A stretch of 64,000 nucleotides of DNA from Azospirillum brasilense (GCF_022023855.1 NZ_CP059449.1:2340001-2404000), one strand, 5' to 3'; positions 16,289-25,818 are shown, numbered from the stretch's first letter. Notes: generated by a model not told the origin, from the letters alone. Program-made: numbers and translations.

Positions 16289-17278
16289 ATGGATTCCCTT
16301 ATCGCACCCGTCTTTCTCGATTTCATGGGAAAGCCGGCGTGGGTCTGGCTGACCTTCGTCGGCCTCGTCCTGGCCTTGCTGGCCTTCGACCTTGGCATCC
16401 TCAACCGCCGCGACCGTGAGATCGGCGTCAAGGAAAGCCTCCGTCTCTCCGCCTTCTACATCGCTGTCGCCTTGCTGTTCGGCGGCTGGGTCTGGTGGTC
16501 GATGGGCGACACCGCGGCGGCGCAGTACTACACAGGCTTCTTCATCGAAAAGAGCCTGTCGCTCGACAATGTCTTCATCATTTCGCTGATCTTCACCTAC
16601 TTCGCGGTCCCGCGGGCCTACCAGCACCGCGTGCTGTTCTGGGGCATCCTGGGCGTGATCGTGATGCGCGGCGTGATGATCGCCGCCGGCGCCGCTCTGG
16701 TCAGCGAGTTCCATTGGGTGCTCTACGTCTTCGGCGCCTTCCTGCTGATCACCGGCGTGAAGATGCTGTTCGCCGTCGACAAGGAGCCGGACCTCGCCAA
16801 CAACCTGGCGCTGCGCCTCCTGAACCGTCATCTGCGGATCACCGACGGCTTCCGCGGCCAGAAGTTCTTCGTGCGCGAGGCGGGTCCGGACGGGCGGACC
16901 GCGCTCTACGCCACGCCGCTGTTCCTGGCGCTGATGATGGTCGAGTTCGCCGACCTGATCTTCGCGGTGGACAGCGTGCCCGCCATCTTCGCCATCACCA
17001 CCGACCCCTACATCATCTACACCAGCAACATCTTCGCCATCCTGGGCCTGCGCGCGCTCTACTTCGCGCTGGCGGCGATGGTCCACCGCTTCCGTTACCT
17101 GAAATACGCGCTGGCTCTGGTGCTGGTCTTCATCGGCGGCAAAATCTTCTACACACAGATATTCGGCAAGCCGGACCCGCTGATCTCGCTGGGCGTGACG
17201 CTGACCTTGATCGCGGGCGGCGTGGTCGTCTCGCTTCTCAAGACGCGCAGCGAGGGCAAGCGGCTGCCGGCGGAGTGA
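16289..17278 (+). CDS. TerC family integral membrane protein
   Basis: A 329-residue membrane protein of the TerC/Alx family with about eight or nine hydrophobic segments. The conserved acidic motif EKSLSLDNVFI at about residues 85-95, and a second one, EFADLIFAVDSVPAI, are the family signatures and probably bind metal. Members are linked to tellurite resistance, manganese export and metal loading of secreted enzymes. The start at ATG 16289 begins MDSLIAPVFLDFMG; the gene end is 20 bp from the convergent HAD gene. Confidence 0.92.
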   Translation: MDSLIAPVFLDFMGKPAWVWLTFVGLVLALLAFDLGILNRRDREIGVKESLRLSAFYIAVALLFGGWVWWSMGDTAAAQYYTGFFIEKSLSLDNVFIISLIFTYFAVPRAYQHRVLFWGILGVIVMRGVMIAAGAALVSEFHWVLYVFGAFLLITGVKMLFAVDKEPDLANNLALRLLNRHLRITDGFRGQKFFVREAGPDGRTALYATPLFLALMMVEFADLIFAVDSVPAIFAITTDPYIIYTSNIFAILGLRALYFALAAMVHRFRYLKYALALVLVFIGGKIFYTQIFGKPDPLISLGVTLTLIAGGVVVSLLKTRSEGKRLPAE

Positions 17279-17298
17279 TGCCGGTCAAATGACCCCGG

Positions 17299-17766
17299 TC
17301 AGCCGGTGAAGCCCAGGCGCTTCAGGGCGGCGATGCTCTCCTTCGCGCTGGTGTGGAGGATGAAGTCGCCGCCCGCCTGGGTCCAGGGATCGCGGGCCTT
17401 CTCGCGGTCGTCCACCAGGACCGTGCCTGGCCCGCCGTAACGATGCTTGTCGCGGGCCATGCAGGTGATCACCCGCACATCGGGTCCCAGCATGTGGGCG
17501 ACCCAGCGCCGCTTCTGCTCCGGCGCCCAGGAGCCGAGCGGCAGGCCGGTCAGGATGGTCGGGGCGTAAGGTTCGCAGAATCGCCAGAGGTCCTGCGCGT
17601 CGTGCATGAAATCCAGCGTGCCGAAAAAGTCGGGATGGCGGGACAGTTCCCGCCACATGACCTTCATCGGGATCTCCTCCGGGCGTTTGCCGGTGACCGC
17701 CTTCACGCCGCGGTCGAAATCGGCCAGAACGCCGTCGAGGTCGAGAAACAGCTTGGGTCTCTGCAT
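17299..17766 (-). CDS. HAD-like phosphatase, 5'(3')-deoxyribonucleotidase-like
   Basis: A 155-residue small HAD protein. Motif I is FLDLDGVLADFD with both catalytic aspartates. Motif II is in TILTGLP and motif IV in VLVDDREKARDPW. The short cap and overall size fit the NT5C-like group of nucleotidases, although substrate cannot be fixed. ATG 17766 starts MQRPKLF. Confidence 0.82.
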   Translation of the reverse strand: MQRPKLFLDLDGVLADFDRGVKAVTGKRPEEIPMKVMWRELSRHPDFFGTLDFMHDAQDLWRFCEPYAPTILTGLPLGSWAPEQKRRWVAHMLGPDVRVITCMARDKHRYGGPGTVLVDDREKARDPWTQAGGDFILHTSAKESIAALKRLGFTG

Positions 17767-17916
17767 CGTCTGCCTTGTCCTGCCCGTCCGACGTCCGGCC
17801 CATCCAACTCCGGATGAACGCGACCGCAGACTACCGGTCGCACGGAACCTTCGCCAGCCGGTCGGGTTGCACCCGAAGGCATAGGCGCACGGCTCCGGTG
17901 CGGCAGGGGGGTACGG

Positions 17917-19059
17917 ATGACGGTCATAGGCATTTCAGGGTCTTACGGCGGCTTGAACCTGGGGGATGAGGCGATCCTCACCTCGGCCATCGAGCAGTTG
18001 CGCGCCACGGTGCCGGGGGTGGAGGTGGTCGTCTTCTCGCGCAACGCCGCTCACACCCGCGAGAACCACGCGGTGGACCGCGTTCTGAATCCGCGGGAAG
18101 CCATGAAGGACGAGATCACGCCGGAGGTCGAGCGGCTCGACCTGCTTCTCTTGGGTGGCGGCGGCATCCTCTACGACAGCGAGGCGCAGACCTACCTGCG
18201 CGAGGTCACCATCGCGCAGAAGCTGGGTGTGCCGTCCTACACCTTCGCCATCGGCGTCGGTCCGCTGAAGGACCGGGTGGAGCGCGACGCGGTGCGCGAA
18301 GGGCTCGACCGCATGACCGGCATCACCGTCCGCGAACCGAGCGCCAAGCGGCTGATCGAGGAGATCGGTGTGCAGATTCCGGTGACGGTCACCGCCGATC
18401 CGGCGCTGCTGCTGACTCCGGCGCCCTTCACCGAGGAGATGCTGGCCGAGGCCGGTATCCCGCGCGACCGGCCGCTGGTCGGCCTTTCGGTGCGCGAGCA
18501 GGGGGCCGCGGCGCCTGAACTCAGCGACGCGGCCTATCACCAGCTCTTGGCGGAGGCCGCGGACTACATCGTGCAGCGCTTCGGCGCCGATGTGGTCTTC
18601 GTGCCGATGGAGCGCGCCGATGTGCGGGAGGCACACCGCGTCATGGGCCGCATGGCGGTGTCGGAGCGCGCCCATCTGCTGCAATACCGCTACGCGCCGC
18701 GCCAGATCATCGGGCTGATGGATCATTTCGAAATGGCCGTGGGGATGCGGCTGCATTTCCTGATCTTCGCGGCCATCACCGGCACGCCGCTGATAGCACT
18801 GCCCTACGCCTCCAAGGTGTCGGATTTCCTGTCCTCCATCGGGCTGGAGCCGCGGGCGACGGTGTCCCATACCACCGCCGGAACCTTCCTCGCCGACCTC
18901 GACCGCCTGTGGGACCACCGTGCGGAGCAGAAGGGACTGCTGCGCGACCGGATTCCCGTGCTGATGGAGCGTGCCCGCGAGACGGCGCCGCTGGCCCTGC
19001 AGACGGTGGCGCCGCGCGCTGAAGCAGCGGCCAAAGCAGCGGCCAAAGCAGCGGAATGA
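17917..19059 (+). CDS. Polysaccharide pyruvyl transferase family protein (CsaB-like)
   Basis: A 380-residue protein of the pyruvyl-transferase family. It begins VIGISGSYGGLNLGDEAIL (the G-x-NxGDE start of the family). It contains LLLLGGGGILYD and ends its core with VGMRLHFLIFA and ALPYASKV. Relatives add ketal pyruvate to glycans, as CsaB does for S-layer anchoring, but no glycan genes are next to it. The C-terminus is an Ala/Lys tail encoded by a 12-bp repeat (GCAGCGGCCAAA at 19024-19047 plus a partial copy). An FAD oxidoreductase gene follows after 15 bp, almost certainly in the same operon. Confidence 0.85.
   Translation: MTVIGISGSYGGLNLGDEAILTSAIEQLRATVPGVEVVVFSRNAAHTRENHAVDRVLNPREAMKDEITPEVERLDLLLLGGGGILYDSEAQTYLREVTIAQKLGVPSYTFAIGVGPLKDRVERDAVREGLDRMTGITVREPSAKRLIEEIGVQIPVTVTADPALLLTPAPFTEEMLAEAGIPRDRPLVGLSVREQGAAAPELSDAAYHQLLAEAADYIVQRFGADVVFVPMERADVREAHRVMGRMAVSERAHLLQYRYAPRQIIGLMDHFEMAVGMRLHFLIFAAITGTPLIALPYASKVSDFLSSIGLEPRATVSHTTAGTFLADLDRLWDHRAEQKGLLRDRIPVLMERARETAPLALQTVAPRAEAAAKAAAKAAE
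19024..19054 (+). repeat. 12-bp tandem repeat in the pyruvyltransferase-like gene end
   Basis: Two complete copies of GCAGCGGCCAAA and a 7-bp partial third copy. They encode an AAKAAAKAA tail and keep the frame. Copy number could vary between strains without breaking the protein. Confidence 0.7.
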
Positions 19060-19074
19060 CGAAAGGAGCCAGTC

Positions 19075-20499
19075 TTGCCCGTTCTGCCCTGTCCCCCGAA
19101 CCCTGAGTCGGTCACCCTGCCACCGCGCCGCGCCATGAAGGTCGCGCGCTGCCACGTGCTCGTCGTCGGCGGCGGCCCCGCCGGCATGGGGGCGGCCATC
19201 GGGGCCGCCCAGTCCGGGGCCGACACCATCCTGGTGGAGCGTTACGGCTTCCTCGGCGGCAACGCCACGGCAGCCCTCGTCATGCCCTGGATGAGCTTCT
19301 ACACCCAGCGCGGTTCGGTGGCGGTCGTGGACAACACCCGCCTGATGCCGCAGGACCACGGCCCCGGCGAGCCGGTGGTGGGCGGGGCGCTGGCTGTCTT
19401 CCTGGGCCGGCTCTACACCAACCAGGGAGCCATACCACCCTCGCCGGACACCGGCTTCACCGTTCCCTTCGACCCGGAGGTGCTGAAGGTCACCGCGCAG
19501 CAAATCCTCGATGAGGCTGGAGTGAAGGTGCTGCTGCACGCCTTCGCCTCAACTGTTCTCGGAGAGCCGGGCAAGCCCGACGCGGTGGTCTTCGAGACGA
19601 AGTCCGGCCCGGTTGTGATCGAGGCCGACGTGATCGTCGATTGCACCGGGGACGGTGACATCGCGGCGCTGGCCGGCTGCGACTATGAGGTCGGGCGGGA
19701 GGAGGACGGGCTGACCCAGCCGATGACGTTGATGTTCCGCATGGTCGGCTTCGACCATGACGCCTTCAACGGCTATGTGCGGGAGCATCCGACGCAGTGG
19801 CGCGGCGTTCACGGGCTGTGGGACCTCGTGTCGAAGGCCACGGCCAACGGCGACCTCGATCTGGCGCGCGAGGACATCCTGTTCTTCGCCACCACCCATC
19901 CCGGAGAGATCGCCCTGAACTGCACGCGGGTCACCGGCGCGCTGGGCACCAACGTCTTCGACCTGACCCACGCTGAGTGGGAGAGTCACCGGCAGGCCGC
20001 GCAGATCGCCAATTTCCTGCGCAAGTACGCCCCCGGATTCGCCGACGCTTACACCTGCCAGACCGGGACCGGAATCGGCATCCGTGAGACGCGGCGCATC
20101 GTCGGCGACTACGCCATGACCGCGGACGATGTGCTGGGGGCGGCGAAGTTCAAGGACGCCATCGCGCGCGGAACCTACCCGGTGGACATCCACAGCCCGA
20201 CCGGCCGCGGCACGGTGCTGAAGCGCGTGCCCTCCGGCGAATGGTACGAGGTGCCGATGCGGGCGCTTCTGCCCAAGGGGACGGAGAAGCTTCTGGTGGC
20301 TGGACGCTGCATCTCCGGCAGCCACGAGGCCCATTCCTCCTACCGGGTGACGCCCACCTGCATGGCGACGGGGCAGGCCGCCGGGATCTGCGCGTCGATG
20401 GCGGCACGGCGCGGCGAGCGCACCCGCGACATCCCGGTCGGCGCCATCCAGCGCGAGCTGCTGCGCCAGGGGGCCCTGCTGCGCGAGCCGGAGGCGTAA
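19075..20499 (+). CDS. FAD-dependent oxidoreductase (FAD_oxidored family)
   Basis: A 474-residue flavoprotein. The dinucleotide fold VLVVGGGPAGMGAAIGAAQSG begins near residue 28 (cited by its VVGGGPAGMGAA core), then LVERYGFLGGNATAALV, typical of the FAD_oxidored family (PF12831 type). DCTGDGDIAALAGC and VAGRCISGSHEAHSSYR complete the FAD site. It starts at an unusual TTG (19075), supported by AAGGAG six bases upstream; ATG 19135 would sit close to the FAD motif without a ribosome site. It follows the pyruvyltransferase-like gene by 15 bp. Substrate unknown. Confidence 0.85.
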   Translation: MPVLPCPPNPESVTLPPRRAMKVARCHVLVVGGGPAGMGAAIGAAQSGADTILVERYGFLGGNATAALVMPWMSFYTQRGSVAVVDNTRLMPQDHGPGEPVVGGALAVFLGRLYTNQGAIPPSPDTGFTVPFDPEVLKVTAQQILDEAGVKVLLHAFASTVLGEPGKPDAVVFETKSGPVVIEADVIVDCTGDGDIAALAGCDYEVGREEDGLTQPMTLMFRMVGFDHDAFNGYVREHPTQWRGVHGLWDLVSKATANGDLDLAREDILFFATTHPGEIALNCTRVTGALGTNVFDLTHAEWESHRQAAQIANFLRKYAPGFADAYTCQTGTGIGIRETRRIVGDYAMTADDVLGAAKFKDAIARGTYPVDIHSPTGRGTVLKRVPSGEWYEVPMRALLPKGTEKLLVAGRCISGSHEAHSSYRVTPTCMATGQAAGICASMAARRGERTRDIPVGAIQRELLRQGALLREPEA

Positions 20500-20512
20500 G
20501 GCTTCCTTGGGG

Positions 20513-21853
20513 TCAGCGCATCGCGAAGAGTTCCTGGTGAAAGCGCTGGTCCACCGGCAGACCGTGGGCCGAGAAGTCGTGCCGCAGCGCCTGTCCGAAG
20601 CCTGCCGGGCCGCAGAACCAGACGCTGGCATCGCGCCATTCCGGCACCAGCGCACGGATGCGCTCGCCATCCAGGCGGCCGTCGCGGCTGTCGATCAGGA
20701 CATGGAGGCGAACCCCCGCCGCCGCCGCGTCGGCGGTGAGCTTCGCGATCGCGTCCCCGTCGTACTCGCTGGTGGTGTGGAAGAAATCGATGGTTTGCCG
20801 TGGCCGTTCGGCCATTGCCGCCAGGAACTTCATGCGGGCGATGAAGGGCGTGACGCCGATGCCGCCGCCCACCCAGATCTGGTGCGGACAGGAATCGTCG
20901 AAGGTGAAGCATCCATAAGGCCCTTCCACCGTCACCGCTTGGCCGACCGTCAGCCGTTCCCGCAGCCGCCGGGTGTGGTCGCCAAGTTCCTTGACCACGA
21001 AGGTGATGCGGCGCTCGGCATCGTTCCAGGCCGAGGCGATGGTGTAGGGATGGGCGCCCTCCACCCTGTCCGAGGTGGCGAAGGCGAACTGGCCCGCCTT
21101 GTGGCCTGGCCAGCCCTGTGGAACGTCGATCGCGACCTCAAGGGTGTGTACGCCGGGAAAGTAATGGAGCGCGCCGATCGTGCCGGGAACACTCCGGTCG
21201 GCGGCGACCCGGCCGAGAAGCACCATGATGGCGGCCCAGGCGCTGGCGGCGAGCAGCGGCGCCATCACCCAGCCGATGGGCGAACTCCAGTAGGCGAAGT
21301 CGGTCAGCACGACGGCGTGGAAAACCAGCACCAGATAGGCGATCGCTAGCAGGCGGTGCGTCTTGAAGAACAGCCGGTAGGGGAGGCGCTTGAACAGCGC
21401 CAGCGCGATCAGCAGCACGGCCGCGTAGAAGGCCCATTCTCCGAGCCATTCGGCGGTGCCGCGCAGGCTGCGGAGCGACTGTTCGAGGGAGCTGTCGGGA
21501 ATTGCCCGCGGTCCCCGCTGCGGCCGGGCCAGCCACCCCCAGCCGACCGCCCATTTCGGCCCCTGGGCCCACAGCCAATGGACGATCGCACCAACGAGCG
21601 CGGCGATGCCCAGCCACTTGTGCAGGCGGTACATCTTGTCGAGGCCGCCGAACCACGGCTCCGGCCAGCGCGGCCGCAGCGCCAGGATCATGGCCGCGCC
21701 CATGCATCCGATGGCGATGATGCCGCTGTATTGAACCAGTTGGGCGCGAAGGCCGAAAAAGCTGCTTGCCAGAAACACACTCGGCTCGGCGGCAAGCCAC
21801 AAAACCGTCAAAAGCGCTAAAATACCCCATAAAGACAGCGTGATTGTTTTCAT
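20513..21853 (-). CDS. Ferric reductase-like transmembrane flavoprotein
   Basis: A 446-residue protein. The N-terminal half is a membrane domain of about six helices with histidine pairs for heme (RLHKWLG, IVHWLWA; THRLLAI, VFHAVV). The C-terminal half is a ferredoxin-NADP reductase-like module: FAD motif HPYTIAS, then GPYG, NAD(P) loop VGGGIGVTPF and FCGPAGFG. This architecture moves electrons from NAD(P)H across the membrane to ferric iron or another acceptor. ATG 21853 was chosen because GGAGGG precedes it; an ATG ten codons upstream is weaker. The end is 13 bp from the convergent FAD oxidoreductase gene. Confidence 0.88.
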   Translation of the reverse strand: MKTITLSLWGILALLTVLWLAAEPSVFLASSFFGLRAQLVQYSGIIAIGCMGAAMILALRPRWPEPWFGGLDKMYRLHKWLGIAALVGAIVHWLWAQGPKWAVGWGWLARPQRGPRAIPDSSLEQSLRSLRGTAEWLGEWAFYAAVLLIALALFKRLPYRLFFKTHRLLAIAYLVLVFHAVVLTDFAYWSSPIGWVMAPLLAASAWAAIMVLLGRVAADRSVPGTIGALHYFPGVHTLEVAIDVPQGWPGHKAGQFAFATSDRVEGAHPYTIASAWNDAERRITFVVKELGDHTRRLRERLTVGQAVTVEGPYGCFTFDDSCPHQIWVGGGIGVTPFIARMKFLAAMAERPRQTIDFFHTTSEYDGDAIAKLTADAAAAGVRLHVLIDSRDGRLDGERIRALVPEWRDASVWFCGPAGFGQALRHDFSAHGLPVDQRFHQELFAMR

Positions 21854-21997
21854 GGCTACACCCTCCGTGACGGCCACCGTCAAGGTGCGGATGGAGGGAC
21901 GTTTCGCGATTTCTCTTCCGGTGACAAGACGATTTGAATCATCGCAGCCATTCCAATGGCTGGCTACGACAACGGAGGGGGATGTCGAGGAAACCGG

Positions 21998-22984
21998 TTA
22001 CTTGCGAATCCAGACCTTTGTTTCCATGAAGCGGTTGGCGAGGAAGCGGTAAGTCTGCTTCTGCAACTGCTCTATGGCGGTGGACTTCTCCACCGGCGTG
22101 GAGTCCCAGGCCTGAAGGATGTCCTCCCACTCCAAAAGCCGGGCCCTCAGATCGTCGCGGATTGTGCGGATGAAGGTCACGGTGGTGTCGAAGGACTTCA
22201 GCGCGCCGAAGATCTCGCCGGTCTGGGCGTCCGCCTGCTCGAAGACGGCGTCGTAGTCCTTCAGCGGCTTGGTCAGCAGCCCCTGCATGCGCGCGACCTC
22301 GTTGCACAGGGTACGGTCGGTCCGGTAGATCTGGGTCAGCCGGGTCAGCTTGCCGCTGATGGCGCTGATGGCGTTGAAGCGGTCGCGCAGCGCCTCGATG
22401 TAGGACAGCTCCTGAGTCAGATCCTCGATGCGGTCGGTCAGATACTGCTCGTAATTGTCCTGCAGGTTGAGCTTCGCCGCGATGTCCTTGAAGGCGGCCT
22501 TGACGCGCTGCTTCGTCTGCGGGTCTTCGACGATCTGCTCCAACTCGTCGGCCTTCACCACGATCATCTCGCTTCCGGAAATCGAGGAAACAAGCTGCAC
22601 CGTCAGGCGTCCCCGCGCGATGTTCCGGTGCTTCTCCTCCACCGACCAGGAGGCGCGGCCATCCAGCAGTTCCCCCGGAATCTGTTCGCCTGGCCGGATC
22701 TGCTTCACATAGGCCAAGCCCTTTTCCACCACGTCCAGCAGCTTGGAGTCGCGGCTGTCCTCCTTGATGTCGAAGGATTCCATCAGCGTGTTGAAGGGCA
22801 GGGCGGCCTTCAGATCGCCCAACAGGATGTGGAGCACCGGCTGCTTGGACGAGGGGTCGATGCAGAAGAAGGCGCCGGACAGGCTGAAGACCTTGTGCTC
22901 GAAATCGAAATGCGTGTCGCGCATTGGCGCCGCCTTCGCAGCGCCTTCCTCGCTTCCGGTTTCGGGATCGGGGACATCAGACAT
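21998..22984 (-). CDS. Uncharacterised conserved-looking protein (328 aa)
   Basis: I do not recognise this 328-residue protein. It begins with an acidic, low-complexity stretch (MSDVPDPETGSEEG). A mixed segment follows, including FSLSGAFFCIDPSSKQPVLHILLGDLK near residues 33-60 (cited by HILLGDLKAALP). The rest is long, charged and helical, likely coiled coil at about 160-310, with no signal peptide or membrane helix. The final residues are METKVWIRK. It lies 35 bp after the stop of the PuuB-like gene on the same strand, so co-transcription with polyamine oxidation is likely, but no functional link is known. Confidence 0.7.
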   Translation of the reverse strand: MSDVPDPETGSEEGAAKAAPMRDTHFDFEHKVFSLSGAFFCIDPSSKQPVLHILLGDLKAALPFNTLMESFDIKEDSRDSKLLDVVEKGLAYVKQIRPGEQIPGELLDGRASWSVEEKHRNIARGRLTVQLVSSISGSEMIVVKADELEQIVEDPQTKQRVKAAFKDIAAKLNLQDNYEQYLTDRIEDLTQELSYIEALRDRFNAISAISGKLTRLTQIYRTDRTLCNEVARMQGLLTKPLKDYDAVFEQADAQTGEIFGALKSFDTTVTFIRTIRDDLRARLLEWEDILQAWDSTPVEKSTAIEQLQKQTYRFLANRFMETKVWIRK

Positions 22985-23019
22985 GGGCGGGGACCGGAAG
23001 CGGGAATGGGACGGGCAGG

Positions 23020-24300
23020 TTACAGCAGATCGCGCAGCCGGAACCAGAGCATCGCGAGGACAAGGGCGGGTGTGCGGAATCGCCGCCCGCCGGGGAAAGG
23101 CAGGTGTGGCACGCGGGCGAACACGTCGAACCGCTCCGCCGTGCCGCGAATCGCCTCCGCCATCACCCGCCCGGCCATACCGGCCAGCGCCAACCCATGG
23201 CCCGAATAGCCGTGGGCGAAATAAGTGGTCGGCGTCAGCCGCCCGACCTGCGGCATGCGGTTCATGGTGATGGCGACATGGCCGCCCCAGAAATGATCGA
23301 CCGCGGCGCCGCGGAGCTGCGGGAAGACCGCCAGCATCTTGGACCGCATGGCGATCTTCAGCCCCGGCGCGTCCAGGCCGGAATAGCTGACGCCGCCGCC
23401 GAACAGCAGCCGGTGGTCGGCGGAGCGGCGGAAGTAGTTGAGCACGAAGTTCATGTCGCTGACCGCCAAATTGGTCGGCAGCAGGGACGTCGCGGTGGCC
23501 TCGCCCAGCGGCTCGGTGGCGATCATGTAGGTGGCGACGGGCATCACCACAGCCGACAGGCGCGGCGCCAGCGCCCCCAGATAGGCGTTCCCGGCCAGCA
23601 CGAGGAAACGCGCCGTCACCCGGCCCTTGGCGGTGGTGGCGACGGGGCGGTCGCCGGTGTCGATGGCGGTGACCCGGCTGTCTTCGAAGATGCGCACGCC
23701 GGCCCGGGCAGCAGCGGCGGCGAGGCCCAGCGCGTAGTTCAGCGGGTGCAGATGGCCGCTTCCGTCATCGGCCAGCCCGCCGACATAGGCGTCGCTGCCC
23801 ACCACCGCCCGCATGGCCTCGCGGTCGAGCGCACGGATCTTGTTGTAGCCGTAGCGGTCGCGCATCTCGCGCTCCATCGCCGCCACGTCGTCCATGTGGC
23901 GCGGCTTCACCGCCGCGTGGGCGAAGCCCCAGGTGAGGTCGCAGGGAATGGCGTGTTTCGCAACGCGCTCCGCCAGCAACGCCTTGGAGTCCTCGCCGAG
24001 GTCCCACAGCCGCCTTGCATCCTCCGCCCCGACCCAACGCTCGATGGTGCTCATCGACTTGTTGTAGCCGGTGATGATCTGCCCGCCGTTGCGGCCCGAT
24101 GCACCCCAGCCGACGCGGTTGGCTTCCAGCAGAACCACGTCGTAGCCCTGCTCGGCCAGTTCCAGCGCGGTCATCAGCCCGGTGTAGCCGCCGCCGACCA
24201 CGCAGATGTCGCAGGACAGCGATTCTTCCAGCACCGGGTGCTGCGGGTGCGGAGTCGCGGTGTCGGCGTACCACGAGCGGATGTGGGATGATGTCGGCAT
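23020..24300 (-). CDS. puuB: FAD-dependent gamma-glutamylputrescine oxidase-like protein
   Basis: A 426-residue DAO-family flavoenzyme. The FAD fold CVVGGGYTGLMTALELAEQG is at about 33-50 (VVGGGYTGL core). It also has VGWGASGRNGGQII, the sequence typical of PuuB-like oxidases, and a C-terminal FAD loop at FAHGYSGHGLALAGMAGR. PuuB oxidises gamma-glutamylputrescine to the aldehyde with release of ammonia and H2O2. The divergent PuuA-like synthetase and the potFGHI genes nearby support the assignment. A related amino-acid oxidase role is possible. Confidence 0.85.
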   Translation of the reverse strand: MPTSSHIRSWYADTATPHPQHPVLEESLSCDICVVGGGYTGLMTALELAEQGYDVVLLEANRVGWGASGRNGGQIITGYNKSMSTIERWVGAEDARRLWDLGEDSKALLAERVAKHAIPCDLTWGFAHAAVKPRHMDDVAAMEREMRDRYGYNKIRALDREAMRAVVGSDAYVGGLADDGSGHLHPLNYALGLAAAAARAGVRIFEDSRVTAIDTGDRPVATTAKGRVTARFLVLAGNAYLGALAPRLSAVVMPVATYMIATEPLGEATATSLLPTNLAVSDMNFVLNYFRRSADHRLLFGGGVSYSGLDAPGLKIAMRSKMLAVFPQLRGAAVDHFWGGHVAITMNRMPQVGRLTPTTYFAHGYSGHGLALAGMAGRVMAEAIRGTAERFDVFARVPHLPFPGGRRFRTPALVLAMLWFRLRDLL

Positions 24301-24465
24301 GACCGCCGAGTTAGGGGAGGGACCCCCGCCCCGTCAATGATTCCAGCGGTCATATGGGCAGGATCTTTGTTCCCCTCTGGCGCGAGGAGGGGGTGCGGGA
24401 TCATAGTAAGGCGGTCGTTCACAGCAGGGAGGGGCTGCCCACCGTCCGGTGCGGTCCATACGTTC

Positions 24466-25809
24466 ATGGGTTTCATGGAAGACTTCATCAAGAAGAACCG
24501 CATCACCGAAGTGGAATGCCTCGTGCCCGACATGTCGGGCATCGCGCGCGGCAAGATCGTGCCCGCCGAGAAGTTCCTGCGCATCCTGCGCGACCGCGGT
24601 CTGCGGCTGCCCGAGGCGATCTTCGTCCAGACCGTGACCGGGGAGTATCCGGAGGACGACTCCGTCACCTCGGACGAGAATTCCGACATCTACATGATCC
24701 CGGACGAGCGGACGATCCGCTTCGTCCCCTGGTACGAGGAGCCGACCGCCCAGGTCATCACCGACTGCGTCTACGCCGACGGCAGCCCAGTGAACTTCTC
24801 GCCCCGCCACGTCCTGAAGCGTGTGCTGTCGCTCTACGAGGAGCGCGGCTGGAAGCCGATGGTGGCGCCGGAGCTGGAGTTCTTCCTCGTCCAGGTCAAC
24901 AAGGACCCCGACTACCCGCTGGTGCCGCCGGTCGGGCGCAATGGGCGGGTGGAAAGCGGGCGGCAGGCCTTCGGCATCGACGCGGTGAACGAGTTCGATC
25001 CGATCTTCGAGATGGTCTACGATTTCTGCGAGGCGCAGGACATCGACATCGACACCCTGACCCACGAGGCCGGGGCGGCGCAGATCGAGATCAACTTCAA
25101 CCACGGCGATGCGCTGGAACTGGCCGACCAGGCCTTCCTGTTCAAGCGCACGGCGCGCGAGGCGGCGTTGCGCCATCAGGTCTACGCCACCTTCATGGCC
25201 AAGCCGATGCAGAACGAACCGGGCAGCGCCATGCACATCCACCAGTCGGTGGTCGATGCGGATACCGGGCGCAACCTGTTCTCCGACGCCAACGGGGCGG
25301 ACACGCCGCTGTTCATGTCCCACATCGCCGGGCTCCAGAAATATCTGCCCTACGCGATGCCGCTGCTGGCGCCGAACGTGAACTCCTACCGGCGGCTGGT
25401 GCCGAACTCCGACGCGCCGATCAATGTGCATTGGGGCCGCGACAACCGCACCACCGGCCTGCGCGTTCCCGTCTCGCCGGCCGATTCGCGTCGGGTGGAG
25501 AACCGGGTGGCCGGCGCCGACGCGAATCCGTACCTCGCCATCGCCGCGTCGCTGGCCTGCGGCTATCTCGGCATGGCCCAGGGGCTGGAGCCGACCGACC
25601 CGGTGAAGGGCTCCGCCTACCGGCTCGCCTTCACCCTGCCGCGCCACCAGGGTGACGCGCTTCAGAAGTTCAACGCCTGCAAGCCGCTGAAGGAGGTGCT
25701 GGGCGAGAAGTTCCTGGACGCGGTGACCTGCGTGAAGGAGGCCGAGTACGAGGCCTATCACCGCGTGATCAGCTCCTGGGAGCGCGAGAATCTTCTGCTG
25801 AACGTTTGA
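24466..25809 (+). CDS. puuA: Glutamine synthetase-like gamma-glutamylputrescine synthetase
   Basis: A 447-residue glutamine-synthetase family protein. Catalytic-domain motifs include APELEFFLV (metal site), EAGAAQIEINF, GSAMHIHQSV, NVNSYRRLVPN and ADANPYLAIAASLACG. It lacks the adenylylation-loop context of GlnA. The position beside puuB-like and polyamine transport genes points to PuuA, which joins glutamate to putrescine using ATP. ATG 24466 starts MGFMEDFIKKN, which matches the family N-terminus; an in-frame ATG at 24337 would add 43 atypical residues. A strong terminator follows. Confidence 0.87.
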   Translation: MGFMEDFIKKNRITEVECLVPDMSGIARGKIVPAEKFLRILRDRGLRLPEAIFVQTVTGEYPEDDSVTSDENSDIYMIPDERTIRFVPWYEEPTAQVITDCVYADGSPVNFSPRHVLKRVLSLYEERGWKPMVAPELEFFLVQVNKDPDYPLVPPVGRNGRVESGRQAFGIDAVNEFDPIFEMVYDFCEAQDIDIDTLTHEAGAAQIEINFNHGDALELADQAFLFKRTAREAALRHQVYATFMAKPMQNEPGSAMHIHQSVVDADTGRNLFSDANGADTPLFMSHIAGLQKYLPYAMPLLAPNVNSYRRLVPNSDAPINVHWGRDNRTTGLRVPVSPADSRRVENRVAGADANPYLAIAASLACGYLGMAQGLEPTDPVKGSAYRLAFTLPRHQGDALQKFNACKPLKEVLGEKFLDAVTCVKEAEYEAYHRVISSWERENLLLNV

Positions 25810-25818
25810 GCATTTTTC

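Noticed and set aside
17844..17868. Possible EcfG promoter for the pyruvyltransferase-like gene
   Set aside because: GGAAC-N16-GGTT has a mismatch in the -10 element. Similar near-matches occur by chance in GC-rich DNA.
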